From Candidatus Nitricoxidireducens bremensis (lineage in GTDB: Bacteria > Pseudomonadota > Gammaproteobacteria > Burkholderiales > Rhodocyclaceae), in NCBI GenBank assembly GCA_030247725.1, contig JAOTRT010000014.1:33686-97685 (forward strand): a DNA stretch of 64,000 nucleotides, written 5' to 3'. Made by a program: the position numbers and the translations under genes. How positions within the stretch are numbered: the first letter of the stretch is position 1; each line of letters opens with the position of its first letter. Below, piece after piece: positions 12,290 through 22,500 of the stretch. Below the pieces are notes generated by a model. It ran no database searches. It saw only the letters and a program-made list of their open reading frames with translations, and had not been told where the DNA came from.

Positions 12290-13837
12290 CTACTCCGCCA
12301 GCTGGGCCGCCGTGACCTGGCTGGCGACGCGCATGCCTTCCTTCACGTCGGCCATGGTCCAGGGTAGGGGAATCCGCGCGGCTTCGCCGGGCTGCAGGCT
12401 GCCGAGGCGGAAGGACTCGCGCCCCCGATGGGAATGGACGGCATCGACGACGACGTTGGCGACGCGCACCGGCGCCTTGTTGCGCACCGTGACGACAAGC
12501 TGGCCGGAGGCGCTCCGTTCGACGGCGGTGGCGAGATAGCGGGAGGGATTGCGCGGCAGATCGAGCCGCGCCAGCGCGACGCCGGCGCTCTTGCCGGTGT
12601 CGTCCCGTGCCGTCGCCGCGGCGCGGAAATGCTCGATGGCGGCGTTCTGCTCGCCGCGGGCCTGGCGGATACGGCCGAGGGCGTAGTGGGCGCCGGCGGT
12701 CGGCAGCAGGCTGTTGGCCTTGTTGAAGTCGGCCACGGCGGCTTCGGTGTCGCCGCGCTTCTGCCTGACCAGGCCGCGGCCGAGGTAGAACTCGTAGAAG
12801 TCCGGATTGCGCTTGATGGCCTCGTCGTAGTCGCCCTCGGCCTCCTTGGGGCGTCCCAGCATGGCGGCGGCATCGCCGCGCAGGCCGTAGAACAGGGCTT
12901 CCCGCGGCTCCAGCTTGAGGGCGGCATTGGCCAGTTTGAGGGCCTTCTCGGCATCCTTCTTCTTCAGGGCCTTGTCGCCCTCGTCGTAGGCCTTGTAGGC
13001 CTCGCGGGTCTTCAGCAGCGGGGCGATGCGGGCCTGGTACTCCTTCTCGCCGGTGAAGACGCCGCCCTTGAGGGTGGCGGCGAATTCCCGGTTGGCGTCC
13101 ACGCGTTCCTGGGAGGGCGGGTGGCTGGCGAACAGGCCTTCGAGCCAGTTGGCCTCCTTGCCGTTGGCAAGCCGGACGAAGGTCTCCTGCAGGCTGACGG
13201 CGGCGCGGGGATCGTAGCCGGCCCGCTGCATGTAGATCATGCCGTAGTGGTCCGCTTCCAGTTCCAGGTCGCGGCCGTATTTGATGCCCAGCAGGCCGGC
13301 GCCGATACCGGCCACGGCGTCCACGATGCTGCCGTACTGGCGGTCGGCGGCGGCGATGGAAACCACCGCCGCACCGGTCTGCAGCAGCATGTTGTTCTCG
13401 ACGCCGCGGGCGGCGTGGCGGCCCGCCGCATGAACGATCTCGTGGCCGATCACCGCCGCCAGTTCCGCCTCGCTCCTCAGCTCGGTCAGCAGGCCGCGGT
13501 TGACGGCGATCTTGCCGCCGGGCATTGCCCAGGCGTTCGGCACCGATTCGTTGAGGACGACGAATTCGTAGGGCAGCTGGTTGCGGTCGCTGACACGGGC
13601 CAGCTTCTGGCCCACCTCGCGCACGTAGGCGGTGAGCTGGGGATCGACGACGTACTGGCCGCCGCTCTGCTGCTGGCCCGGGATGTAGTTCTGCCGGCCC
13701 ATGGCGATCTCCTCCTGTTCGGAGACCAGTTGCAGTTCGCTGCGGCCGGTGACCGGGTTCACGCCGCAGCCGGCGGCAAGGGCGATCAGGGCCGCCAGCA
13801 GGGCCAGCAGGCGGAAACGGAAGCGGTGGCGACTCAT
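12290..13837 (-). CDS. M48-family zinc metallopeptidase lipoprotein with TPR repeats
   Basis: A 515-residue envelope protein, BepA/YfgC-like in layout. The start at ATG 13837 gives a signal peptide ending in the lipobox LAAGC (Cys24). The catalytic zinc motif HEIVH is at residues 132-136, with the third ligand region DLELEADHYGMIYM further on. From about residue 290 there are TPR-like helical repeats (AEKALKLANAALKLEPREAL, then DYDEAIKRNPDFYEFYLGRG). BepA-type proteins proteolyse or chaperone outer-membrane proteins. It lies 76 nt downstream of cbbO, so it may ride on the RuBisCO transcript, but no link to carbon fixation is known. Confidence 0.88.
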   Translation of the reverse strand: MSRHRFRFRLLALLAALIALAAGCGVNPVTGRSELQLVSEQEEIAMGRQNYIPGQQQSGGQYVVDPQLTAYVREVGQKLARVSDRNQLPYEFVVLNESVPNAWAMPGGKIAVNRGLLTELRSEAELAAVIGHEIVHAAGRHAARGVENNMLLQTGAAVVSIAAADRQYGSIVDAVAGIGAGLLGIKYGRDLELEADHYGMIYMQRAGYDPRAAVSLQETFVRLANGKEANWLEGLFASHPPSQERVDANREFAATLKGGVFTGEKEYQARIAPLLKTREAYKAYDEGDKALKKKDAEKALKLANAALKLEPREALFYGLRGDAAAMLGRPKEAEGDYDEAIKRNPDFYEFYLGRGLVRQKRGDTEAAVADFNKANSLLPTAGAHYALGRIRQARGEQNAAIEHFRAAATARDDTGKSAGVALARLDLPRNPSRYLATAVERSASGQLVVTVRNKAPVRVANVVVDAVHSHRGRESFRLGSLQPGEAARIPLPWTMADVKEGMRVASQVTAAQLAE

Positions 13838-13913
13838 CGGGACCTCGGAGGCAGGGGGCACCAGGGGAGTAACGATTCTAAGGCCGCCGGGTGGACACGG
13901 CATGCGCCCGGCG

Positions 13914-16184
13914 TCAGCGTGTCAGCTGCAGGTAGAGCTGGGGCAGGGTCTGGGGCAGCTGTTCGATGCGGTCGAGGACCCGCCAGCGACTGCCGAAGAT
14001 GTCGCGCACGTAGTCGTCGGCCTTGGGGTCCAGGCTCAGGCAGAAGGTGGTGACGCCCTTGGCGGCCAGTTCGTCGACGGCCTTCCTGGCATCGGCGCGC
14101 AGGTAGTCGGGGTCGTCCACGTCGATGTCGGCCGGCTCGCCGTCGGTGAGCAGCAGCAGGATCTTCTTGTCGGCCTGGCGGTGGGCGAGGTAGTGGCCGG
14201 CGTGGCGCAGGGCCGCGCCCATGCGCGTGGACCAGCCCGGCTCGATGGCGGCGAGCCGCGCCTTGACGCTGTCGTCCCAGCGCTCGGCGAAGCCCTTGAT
14301 GTGCTGGTAGCGCACCTCGTGGCGCGTATTGGAACGGAAGCCGGCGATGGCGAAGGGATCGCCGAGGCGCTCGATGGCCCAGGCCAGCAGAGATACCGCT
14401 TCCTGCGACAGTTCGAGGATGGTCTGCGCGCTGCCGGCGGCCTTCTCCTTCAGCGATTCGGAAAGGTCGAGCAGCAGCAGCACCGTGATGTCGCGGCCGT
14501 CGGTGCGGTGGCTCATGTTGATGCGCGGGTCGGGCGTGCTGCCGCTGCGGAAATCGATCAGCGAGCGCAGGGCGATGTCCAGGTCCAGGTCGGTACCGTC
14601 CTCCTGGTAGCGGATGCGCACCTTGTCCTGGGGCTTGACCAGGTCGAGCAGGCGCTTGAGGCGCTTGGCCAGGGCGGCGTGCTTCTGCAGCAGGCGGTCG
14701 ATGGCGGCGGCGTCGCCGGCGGGATGCAGGGCTTCGTAGAGGCTGACCCAGTCGGGGCGGAAGGTCTGGCTGCGGTGGTCCCACTCGGCGTAGTGGCGCG
14801 GCGGCAGGCCCTGCAGCTCCTCGCCCGGTTCGAGCTTGCGCGGCTCGTCGAAGGCTTCCTCCTCGTCGCCCTCCTCGATGAATTTCCAGAGCTGGCGGTT
14901 GTCGTCGCGGTAGTCGATGACCGTGTCGGCGAAATGCACCTTGGCGTACTGGTCGCTCTGGCGGCGCGTCTTTGCGACGTAGGCCAGGGCGAGGCTGGCG
15001 ACCGCCGCCGTGCTGGCCGGGCCGGCGGCGAGCAGGCCATGGAAGCGCCGGACGAACTCCTGCAGCACGGTGTCGGCGTAGCCGTGGTCCGGGTCGAGGA
15101 AGGCGCGCGAGAGCATGGCCAGACGATGGCGCAGGCAGGATGTGGTCTCCGAGTCGCAGGCGCCTTCCAACGGCTGCGGATGCAGGGCGAGCAGGATGCG
15201 CGCCAGGCCGGGATATTCCCGCATCAGCAAGGTGTCGATGCGCGCGTCCTCGAAGAATTCGACGGCCATGCGCTGGAAGGGGCTCCAGTTGTCGGCGACC
15301 TGGGCCTCGCTCCAGCGCCGGTGGCCGGCCATGTGGGCGAGCACGGCGCGGTAGCGGTCTAGCCCGGATACGCCGGCGCGGTCCTCGTAGACGTCCGGCA
15401 CGCGCAGGCCCAGCTTGTCGTAGTAGGGAACGGGCTGGCGCAGTTCGTGGAAGGCCGTCGAGTAGGGCACGAGCTGGTCGCTGTCGCCCCACAGGGCGCG
15501 CAGGGTGAGATCGAGCTTGCGCTCGACGTCGGCGAACAGGGTGCCGCGACGTTCCCGCTGCAGCACGGCGCGGCTGTCGGCGGTGCCCAGGTCGAAATAC
15601 TCGGCCTGGCGCTCGGGATGGCGGCCGTAGTTGCGGATGCCGTAGTCGACCCAGTTCTTCAGGCCCGCCAGGGGCAGCAGGTCGAGCAGCCGCGGCGCCT
15701 GGCGGAACAGGCCGGGTAGCCCGGGGCTGGCGAAGGTGGCGTGGCGGCCGTGGATGGAGCCGGTGGTGCGCGCCATCAGGTCGAGGGCGATGTCCAGGTA
15801 GGCCTGCAACTGGTCCTGGGACTGCAGGCGGCGCGCGACGGCGGCCAGGGTCTGCAACAGGGGGGCGATGGCGGCGCTGTTGGGCGACTTCTGCAGGGCG
15901 CGCACGGCCGTCATGACGGCCGGCAATGCGGCGGTGCCCACCGTGCCGGCGATCGAGGGCCATTCTTCGAGGAAGGCGAGGATCGGCTCCGGCCCGCGGC
16001 CCATCTTGCCGAGGAAGCGCGCGGCCTCGATGTAGGCGTCCATCTCCGCCTGGGAGAAGCTCGTCAGCGCCTCATAGACGCATTCCTCGAAGACCTCGCC
16101 GACCTGGGGGAAACCGCAGTCCACCGCGATCCAGTAGTCCCGGACCTGCGGATGCTGCATGACGGTCTTGCGGGCGTCGGCCAC
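13914..16184 (-). CDS. cbbO: CbbO, von Willebrand factor A domain RuBisCO activase subunit
   Basis: Adaptor subunit of the CbbQO-type RuBisCO activase: it docks on RuBisCO while the CbbQ hexamer hydrolyses ATP. The 756-residue length assumes GTG at 16184 (VADARKTVMQHPQVRDYW); an ATG at 16161 is an alternative, and neither has a strong ribosome-binding site. The C-terminal 200 residues form a vWA domain with a MIDAS motif DLSES in DITVLLLLDLSES (about residue 560 on), then TDGEPADID. The N-terminal part is helical and CbbO/NorD-like. cbbQ ends 13 nt upstream. Confidence 0.9.
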   Translation of the reverse strand: MADARKTVMQHPQVRDYWIAVDCGFPQVGEVFEECVYEALTSFSQAEMDAYIEAARFLGKMGRGPEPILAFLEEWPSIAGTVGTAALPAVMTAVRALQKSPNSAAIAPLLQTLAAVARRLQSQDQLQAYLDIALDLMARTTGSIHGRHATFASPGLPGLFRQAPRLLDLLPLAGLKNWVDYGIRNYGRHPERQAEYFDLGTADSRAVLQRERRGTLFADVERKLDLTLRALWGDSDQLVPYSTAFHELRQPVPYYDKLGLRVPDVYEDRAGVSGLDRYRAVLAHMAGHRRWSEAQVADNWSPFQRMAVEFFEDARIDTLLMREYPGLARILLALHPQPLEGACDSETTSCLRHRLAMLSRAFLDPDHGYADTVLQEFVRRFHGLLAAGPASTAAVASLALAYVAKTRRQSDQYAKVHFADTVIDYRDDNRQLWKFIEEGDEEEAFDEPRKLEPGEELQGLPPRHYAEWDHRSQTFRPDWVSLYEALHPAGDAAAIDRLLQKHAALAKRLKRLLDLVKPQDKVRIRYQEDGTDLDLDIALRSLIDFRSGSTPDPRINMSHRTDGRDITVLLLLDLSESLKEKAAGSAQTILELSQEAVSLLAWAIERLGDPFAIAGFRSNTRHEVRYQHIKGFAERWDDSVKARLAAIEPGWSTRMGAALRHAGHYLAHRQADKKILLLLTDGEPADIDVDDPDYLRADARKAVDELAAKGVTTFCLSLDPKADDYVRDIFGSRWRVLDRIEQLPQTLPQLYLQLTR

Positions 16185-16197
16185 GGCAGCTGCCCCG

Positions 16198-17001
16198 CTA
16201 GACGAAGGCGGCGTCGATGGCGTGTTCGAGGGTGGCGCGGATGTCGGCGTCGTCAGTGATCGGCCGCGCCATGGCCATGCGGCAGGCGTCGCGGGCGTCG
16301 ACGCCCTGCCGGATGAGCTTGGCGGCATAGACCAGCAGGCGCGTCGAAGTGCCTTCGTCGAGGCCGTGGCCCTTGAGGTTGCGCGCCGCGCCGCCGATCT
16401 TCACCAGGCGGGCGGCGGTGCCCTCGGCCAGCCCCGTCTCCCTGGCGATGATGGCGGTCTCCAGTTCGGCCGGCGGGTAGTCGAAGTCGAAGGCCGTGAA
16501 GCGCTGCTTGGTGGATTGCTTCAAGTCCTTCATCAGGCTCTGGTAGCCGGGGTTGTAGGAGATCACAAGCTGGAAATCGGGGTGGGCCTCGATCAGCTCG
16601 CCCTTCTTGTCGATGGGCAGGGTGCGCCGGTGGTCGGTGAGGGGGTGGATGACGACCGTGGTGTCCTGGCGCGCTTCGACGATCTCGTCGAGATAGCAGA
16701 TGGCGCCGATGCGCGCGGCGGTGGTCAGCGGCCCGTCGAGCCAGCGCGTGCCGCCGGCGTCCAGCAGGTAGCGGCCGACGAGGTCGGAGGCCGTCATGTC
16801 CTCGTTGCAGGCGACGGTGATCAGGGGCTTGCCGAGCTTCCAGGCCATGTATTCGACGAAGCGCGATTTTCCGCAGCCGGTCGGGCCTTTCACCATCACC
16901 GGCAGGCGGGCGGCGTAGGCGGCCTCGTAGAGCGCCACTTCGTTGGCCTGGGGTTGGTAAAAGGGTTCCTCGCGCACGAGGTATTGCTGCTTGTCGGTCA
17001 T
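16198..17001 (-). CDS. cbbQ: CbbQ, AAA+ MoxR-family RuBisCO activase ATPase
   Basis: Hexameric AAA+ motor which, with CbbO, removes inhibitory sugar phosphates from RuBisCO. ATG 17001 has GGAG six nt upstream and gives 267 residues, the usual CbbQ length. Walker A is GPTGCGKS (39-46), Walker [13 protein letters not shown], sensor 1 lies in [12 protein letters not shown], and arginine-finger region residues follow in [12 protein letters not shown]. It sits between cbbM and cbbO, the common arrangement for form II RuBisCO loci. Confidence 0.94.
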   Translation of the reverse strand: MTDKQQYLVREEPFYQPQANEVALYEAAYAARLPVMVKGPTGCGKSRFVEYMAWKLGKPLITVACNEDMTASDLVGRYLLDAGGTRWLDGPLTTAARIGAICYLDEIVEARQDTTVVIHPLTDHRRTLPIDKKGELIEAHPDFQLVISYNPGYQSLMKDLKQSTKQRFTAFDFDYPPAELETAIIARETGLAEGTAARLVKIGGAARNLKGHGLDEGTSTRLLVYAAKLIRQGVDARDACRMAMARPITDDADIRATLEHAIDAAFV

Positions 17002-17075
17002 CACGATCTCCACAAAGACTCGGGAGTCGGCCCGAAGCAGTCCTGACGCCGGGCCGCCCCAAGGCAGGACGGCAC

Positions 17076-17238
17076 GCCCGCAGAGCGGGCACCCGTTACG
17101 ACGCTAACACGAAGCTCCCCGTAACAATCGAGCGCAGCGAGGCAGCACCACGGCCGGCTTTGCACAGCCGGCCGGTTTCGGCGGCGCGGAGCATACTCCG
17201 GGAAACCCCGCCTACACCCCCGCCCTAAGAGGGCGGGG
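17076..17238. repeat. Cluster of three hairpins in the cbbM-cbbQ intergenic region
   Basis: The 250-nt gap between cbbM and cbbQ has three strong stems: 17218-17238 (9 bp, loop AAG on the plus strand), 17152-17173 (8 bp GGCCGGCT/AGCCGGCC) and 17076-17090 (6 bp). None has a clear U-tract. Downstream of a very highly expressed cbbM they probably stabilise the cbbM 3' end or reduce read-through into cbbQO. No gene is seen in the gap. Confidence 0.6.
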
Positions 17239-17251
17239 CCGGGGGTGGGTT

Positions 17252-18631
17252 TTACTTATGGACGCCTAGCTTCTCGCGCCAGCCCGGGAACAGCTTGTCG
17301 GCGTCCTTGGGGAAGGACTCGAAGGCGCGGGCGAATTCCTTGTGCTGCTTGGCCCATTCGATCGGATCGGCACCGGCCTTCCAGCATTCGTAGGCCTGGC
17401 GCAGCGACTTGGCGCCGGCGGCCGGGGAGTCGATGTGGCCGTAGGAGCCGCCGCCGGCGGTGTTGATGACGTTGCCGTGACCCAGGTTCTGGAAGAAGCC
17501 GGGCAGGCGCAGGGCGTTCATGCCGCCGGAGATGATCGGCGTGGTGGCCTTGACGCCGTACCACTTCTGGAAGTAGACCGGGCCCTGGCACTCGTCGCGC
17601 TCGATCATGTAGGCGATGATCTTGTCGTCGCCTTCGCCTTCCATCTTGCCGTAGCCCATGGTGCCGACGTGGATGCCGGAAGCGCCCTGCAGGCGGCTCA
17701 TCTTCGCCAGCACGAAGGCGGTGTAGCCGCGCTTGGAGGAGGGCGAGGTGACGGCGCCGTGGCCGGCGCGGTGGTAGTGCAGGAACTGGTTCGGGTACTG
17801 GCGACGGCAGGTGGTGACCATACCGGGGCCGCCGACGTAGCCGTCCACCAGGAAGGCCAGCTTGTTGGCGTCCGGGCCGAAGGTTTCCAGGGCGAAGTCG
17901 GCGCGGGCGCACATCTCGAAATAGTCGTCGGCGGTGATGTTCATGGAGAACAGCTTGGCCTCGCCGGTTTCGTCCATGGCGCGCTTCATGGCGTCATAGA
18001 CCAGGGGGATGGTCTTCTTGACCGGGGCGAAGGTCTGGTTGCCCTGGGGTTCGTCGTTTTTGATGAAGTCGCCGCCGAGCCAGAACTGGTAGGCGGCCTT
18101 GGCGAAGGGCTCGGGACGCAGGCCGAGCTTGGGCTTGATGATGGTGCCGGAGATGTAGCCGCCGTCCTTGACCGGGCGGCCGAGGATGCGCCACAGGTCC
18201 TCGATGTTGTAGGCCGGGCAATCGAAGTTGCGGATGACTTCGGCGGGCACGTAGAAGTCGATCATCTTGGCGTGCTCGATGTCGCCCATGCCCTGGTTGT
18301 TGCCGATGGTCAGCGTCAGGAAGGAGACCAGCATGAAGCGACCGTCGATGACGTTGCGGTCGAACAGCTCCAGCGGATAGGCGATGCGCATGTCCTCCTT
18401 GGCCTCGTCGATGTAATAGACGAGGGCGTCGACGCCCTTGGTGAATTCGTCGGTGGTCGACACTTCGACGTTGGTGCCGGTGGAGGATTCGGCGGCGAAG
18501 TGGGCGGCGGCTTCCAGATAGCCGGTGCCGGCCTTGGGCTTCATCTTGTAGGCGCACAGGATGTGCTTGCCGCCCTTGATCAGGTCTTCTTCTTTGAGGT
18601 CAAGTGCGGCATAGCGGTTGGATTGATCCAT
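17252..18631 (-). CDS. cbbM: Ribulose-1,5-bisphosphate carboxylase/oxygenase, form II
   Basis: Form II RuBisCO large subunit, which needs no small subunit. The 459-residue protein aligns position for position with Rhodospirillum rubrum numbering at the active site: Lys166 in GTIIKPKLG, the carbamylated Lys191 with Asp193 and Glu194 in GGDFIKNDE, then [13 protein letters not shown], the loop 6 region [12 protein letters not shown] and [16 protein letters not shown] 18631 has AAAGGAG upstream at good spacing. It is preceded by a CbbR-type operator and followed by cbbQ and cbbO. No cbbLS genes are in the window. Confidence 0.98.
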   Translation of the reverse strand: MDQSNRYAALDLKEEDLIKGGKHILCAYKMKPKAGTGYLEAAAHFAAESSTGTNVEVSTTDEFTKGVDALVYYIDEAKEDMRIAYPLELFDRNVIDGRFMLVSFLTLTIGNNQGMGDIEHAKMIDFYVPAEVIRNFDCPAYNIEDLWRILGRPVKDGGYISGTIIKPKLGLRPEPFAKAAYQFWLGGDFIKNDEPQGNQTFAPVKKTIPLVYDAMKRAMDETGEAKLFSMNITADDYFEMCARADFALETFGPDANKLAFLVDGYVGGPGMVTTCRRQYPNQFLHYHRAGHGAVTSPSSKRGYTAFVLAKMSRLQGASGIHVGTMGYGKMEGEGDDKIIAYMIERDECQGPVYFQKWYGVKATTPIISGGMNALRLPGFFQNLGHGNVINTAGGGSYGHIDSPAAGAKSLRQAYECWKAGADPIEWAKQHKEFARAFESFPKDADKLFPGWREKLGVHK

Positions 18632-18668
18632 CTGTTTCTCCTTTGGTGTCGGACTTTGCGTAGGACGA

Positions 18669-18724
18669 ATGCTAGTAGGGGCGAACCATAAATAACATTC
18701 AGAATTAGTGATGGCGACTATAAG
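18669..18724 (-). promoter_or_regulatory. CbbR-type operator and promoter of cbbM, copy C
   Basis: The 39-bp element at 18686-18724 carries TAA-N7-TCA (18689-18701) and ends in ATAAG. On the minus strand, 11 nt beyond it, lies TAGCAT (18669-18674) as -10, giving a leader of about 30 nt with AAAGGAG before cbbM. The element overlaps the last codons and the stop codon (18705-18707) of cbbY. The half-site CTTAT seen in the other two copies is GTGAT here, so this copy is the most diverged. Confidence 0.72.
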
Positions 18725-19424
18725 TCGAGTGCAGGACTTCCAGCTCGGCCAGGCACATGGCGCCCAGGTCCGAAAGCACGGCCACGGCGCCGGAAAAGTC
18801 CTGGCCGTGGGTATAGGCGTTCTCGGTGACCAGCGTTGGGATGCCGGCCGCCATGGCGGCCTTGAGACCGTGGGCGGAGTCCTCGATGGCGAGGCAGTTT
18901 TCCGCCGGGATGCCGAGGCGTTCCAGCACCCAGAGATAGATGTCGGGGGCCGGCTTCTTGGCCGGCACGATGTCGCCGGCGCCGATGACGTCGAACCACT
19001 TCTCGGCGTCGTGGGCGAGGGAATGGCGCAGCAGCGCCGAGATGTTCTCGGGACTGGTGGTGGTGGCGATGGCGAGTTTGATGCCGGACTTGCGCGCCTC
19101 GCGGATCAGGCTGGCGACGCCGGGCCGCAGGGGCAGGGCGCCCGCCTCCACCAGATGCACGTAATGGCTGGTCTTCAGCACGTGGAGCTTGCGCACCAGA
19201 TGATCGAACTCCGGACGGGCGGCCAGTTCCGGGTAGGTCTGGCGGGCGAAGTGGGCCATGCGCTCCTTGCCGCCCATGACGGCCAGCAGCTCGCCGTAGT
19301 GCTGGATGTCCCAGTTCCAGGGCAGGCCGGCCTCCCGGAAGGCGGCATTGAAGGCGACGCGGTGGCCGTCGCGCTCCGTATCGGCCATGGTGCCGTCCAC
19401 ATCGAAGATGAGTGCTTGCAACAT
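18705..19424 (-). CDS. cbbY: CbbY, HAD-family sugar-bisphosphate phosphatase
   Basis: A 239-residue HAD phosphatase. The nucleophile Asp8 and acid/base Asp10 are in [11 protein letters not shown], motif II Thr is in ATTTSPENI, motif III Lys is in [13 protein letters not shown], and motif IV is [13 protein letters not shown]. The segment [14 protein letters not shown] matches the CbbY substrate-recognition region known from Rhodobacter, where CbbY destroys xylulose-1,5-bisphosphate, a RuBisCO inhibitor. The start was put at ATG 19424 because a conserved -10 hexamer occupies 19432-19437 and there is no Shine-Dalgarno; ATG 19436 would lie in the -10. Its 3' end overlaps the cbbM operator. Confidence 0.9.
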   Translation of the reverse strand: MLQALIFDVDGTMADTERDGHRVAFNAAFREAGLPWNWDIQHYGELLAVMGGKERMAHFARQTYPELAARPEFDHLVRKLHVLKTSHYVHLVEAGALPLRPGVASLIREARKSGIKLAIATTTSPENISALLRHSLAHDAEKWFDVIGAGDIVPAKKPAPDIYLWVLERLGIPAENCLAIEDSAHGLKAAMAAGIPTLVTENAYTHGQDFSGAVAVLSDLGAMCLAELEVLHSTYSRHH

Positions 19425-19431
19425 GGCCGCC

Positions 19432-19487
19432 AGCATAGCCCTGCCCACCCATAAGCGATAGTCACGCTTTCTTATGGCGATGATAAG
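19432..19487 (-). promoter_or_regulatory. CbbR-type operator and promoter of cbbY, copy B
   Basis: The 39-bp element at 19449-19487 matches copy A at 27 of 39 positions without gaps and shares the final part of copy C. It has TAA-N7-TCA (19452-19464) and CTTAT-N7-ATAAG (19471-19487). On the minus strand TATGCT (19432-19437) lies at the same 11-nt offset as in the other copies. The predicted start of transcription falls at or next to the cbbY ATG. It also lies 62 nt upstream of the divergent GGDEF-EAL gene and could regulate both. Confidence 0.75.
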
Positions 19488-19548
19488 ATGGGGAAAAATG
19501 GCCGCCCGGACGCTGGGCCGCCGACAAGGACAGTCAGGAGGAGCGGGG

Positions 19549-22500
19549 ATGAACGGAAGCACGGACGACCTCAGGGAGGTCGTGCAGTCCATTCGCCACG
19601 ATGTGGTGATGACCACCTACCGGCTGATGGTGGGGGTCGCGACCTTGATCCTGATCGCCGTCCTGTTGCGCAACCACCAGTTGGGCGGCCCGATGAACTC
19701 CCTCCATCTGGTCGTCTATGCGGTGTTTGTCGCTGTTTACCTGCTGCGTCATCGGCTGGGGGCGTCCACCCTCGCCGCCGTCATCCTCGGCACCGCCTAT
19801 CTGACCGGTACCTTTGCCTACTTCGGCTACGGCTTGCTGAGCAATGCGGCCCTCGTCCATCTCGGCCTGTGTTTCGCGGCCACCATGTTCTACGGCATGC
19901 GCGGCGGCCTGATCGCTGCCGGCGTCTGCATCGTCACCATGCTGGCCGCCATGCCGTCCCTGTTCGGGCGTCCGGTCGCCGCCGTCGATCCGGCGCTTTT
20001 CCTCGCCAGTCCCTTGAGCTGGCTCACCGCCGCCGTGGCCTTCGGCGGCGTGGCCGGCGCCGTGATCGTCCTTGCCGGTCGCAGCAACCGGCGGCTGGTG
20101 GCAGCCCTGGGCGACCAGCGCCGGCGCCTGACGGCCATGACGGAGACCAACGCGCGCCTGGAACAGGAGATTGCGGCGCGCACGGCGGCGGAGGACGAAT
20201 TGCGCCGCCAGTCCTCGGTGCTGGAGAACATCCTCGCCAGCCTGCCCCAGGGCATCAGCGTCTTCGACGACCAGCTGCGCCTGGTGGTCTGGAACGAAGG
20301 CATGCGCGAAGTGCTGGAACTGCCCGCGGAGATGATGTACCCGGGCGTGGCGTTCGCCGACCTCATCCGCGTGCCGGCCCGGCGCGGCGACTACGGGCCC
20401 GGCGATCCGGAGGAGCTGGTGCGCCAGCGCTGCGAGCTGGCGATGCGCTTCCAGCCGCACCGCTTCGAGCGCGTGCGGGCGAGCGGGCGCGCCCATCTCG
20501 TCGTCGGCAAGCCCTTCCATGTGGATGGCCGCATCGCCGGCTTCATCACCACCTACACCGACATCACCGAGCGCAAGCGCACCGAGGAGGACCTGCGGCG
20601 CAGCAACGAGGTGCTGCAGAGCATCCTCGACAACATCCCCGGCGGCGTGTCGGTGTTCGACGGCGACCTGCGCCTGGTCGTCTGCAACGAGGCCTTCAAG
20701 CGGCTGCTCGACCTGCCCGCCAGCCTGTTTGCCGATCCCCACCCCTCCTTCGAGGCCTTCATCCGCTTCAACGCGGCACGCGGGGATTACGGCAGCGAGG
20801 ACATCGAGGGCCAGGTGGCGCGCATCGTCGAGCGGGCGCGCAAGCCGGTGGCCCACCAGTTCGAGCGCGTCCGCCCCGACGGCCAGGCCCTGGAGGTCCG
20901 CGGCGCGCCGTTGCCGGGCGGCGGCTTCGTCACCATCTACACGGACATCACGACGCGCAAACACGCCGAGAACGAGCTGCTGCGCCTGCATGAGCGACTC
21001 TCCCTGGCCGTGGAGACGGCCAGCATGGGCATCTGGGACTGGGATGCCGTCGCCAATGTGGTGGTTGCCGACGAGCGCGTGTTCAACCTGTTCGGCGTCT
21101 CCTCGGCGGGCCGCGAGGGACGCTTCAACGACTTCTCCGACTACTACCACCCGGACGACCGGGCGCGCGTCGTCGCCCAGGTGCGGGATTTCCTGCGCGG
21201 TGCCGGCAGCGCCGACCGGCTCTCCTATCGCATCGTCAGGCCCGACGGCAGCCTGCGCCACATCGACGTCCACTACTCGGCGACCCGCGACCTGGCCGGC
21301 CGCGTGCTGCGGGCGGTCGGCGTCACCTTCGACGTCACCGAGCGCAAGCGCAACGAGGAGCGCCTGCTGTTGTCCGAGAAGGTCTTCGACAGCAGCCCGG
21401 TGGCGATCCTGATCGCCGATCCCGCCAATCGCATCGTCTCGGTGAACAGCGCCTTCGCGCACATCACCGGCTACGGCGAGGACGAGGCCCTGGGCCGCGA
21501 TCCCAAGTTCCTCGGCTCCGGCCTCCACGACGCCGCCTTCTACCGCGCCATGTGGCAGACCCTGGCGGCGACCGGTTACTGGGAGGGCGAAATCTGGGAC
21601 CGCCGCAAGAACGGCGAGATATATCCGAAGTGGATGACCATCAGCACGGTGCATGATCGCCACGACAACCACCTCACCCATTACGTGGCGATCTTCTCCG
21701 ACATCACTGAGCGCAAGCGCGCCGAGGAGCATATCCACCACCTGGCCCACCACGACCCCCTCACCAGCCTGCCGAACCGCATGACGCTGGAGGCGCGGCT
21801 GCACCAGTCCATCGCCGAGGCCCGCCGCGGCGGGCGCAGTGTCGCCGCGATGTTCCTCGACATGGACCGCTTCAAGACCATCAACGACACCCTCGGCCAC
21901 CACGTCGGCGACCTCCTGCTGATCGAGGTGGCGCGGCGGCTGAAGGATGCGGTGCGTGCCTCCGACACCGTGGCGCGCCTCGGCGGCGACGAGTTCGTCG
22001 TCGTGCTGCCGGGTCTGGAGACGCCTGATGTGGCCACCACCCTGGCCGGCGCCATCCTCGAACGCCTTTCCGAGACCTACGCCATCGAGGGCAACGAGCT
22101 GCACAGCACGCCGTCCATCGGCATCGCCCTCTATCCCCAGGATGGCGAGGACGTGACGACGGTGATGAAGCACGCCGACACGGCCATGTACCACGCCAAG
22201 TCGAAGGGCCGCAACAACTTCCAGTTCTTCTCCCACAGCATGAACGCCGCGGCCATGGAGCGTCTCGAAGTCGAGCGCCAACTGCGCGACGCCCTGCAGA
22301 ACGACCAGTTCCTGCTCCACTACCAGCCGCGCCTGGACATGGACGGGCGCGTCACCGGCGCCGAGGCCCTGATCCGCTGGAACCGGCCCGGAAAAGGCCT
22401 GCAGCCGCCATCGGTGTTCATTCCCATCGCCGAGGAGACCGACCTCATCAACCGTATCGGCGACTGGGTGCTGGCGACGGTCTGCCGCCAAATCCGCAGC

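Noticed and set aside
19534..22491. 985-codon minus-strand open frame across the first GGDEF-EAL gene
   Set aside because: It is a codon-periodicity shadow of the plus-strand gene, which has full PAS, GGDEF and EAL motifs.
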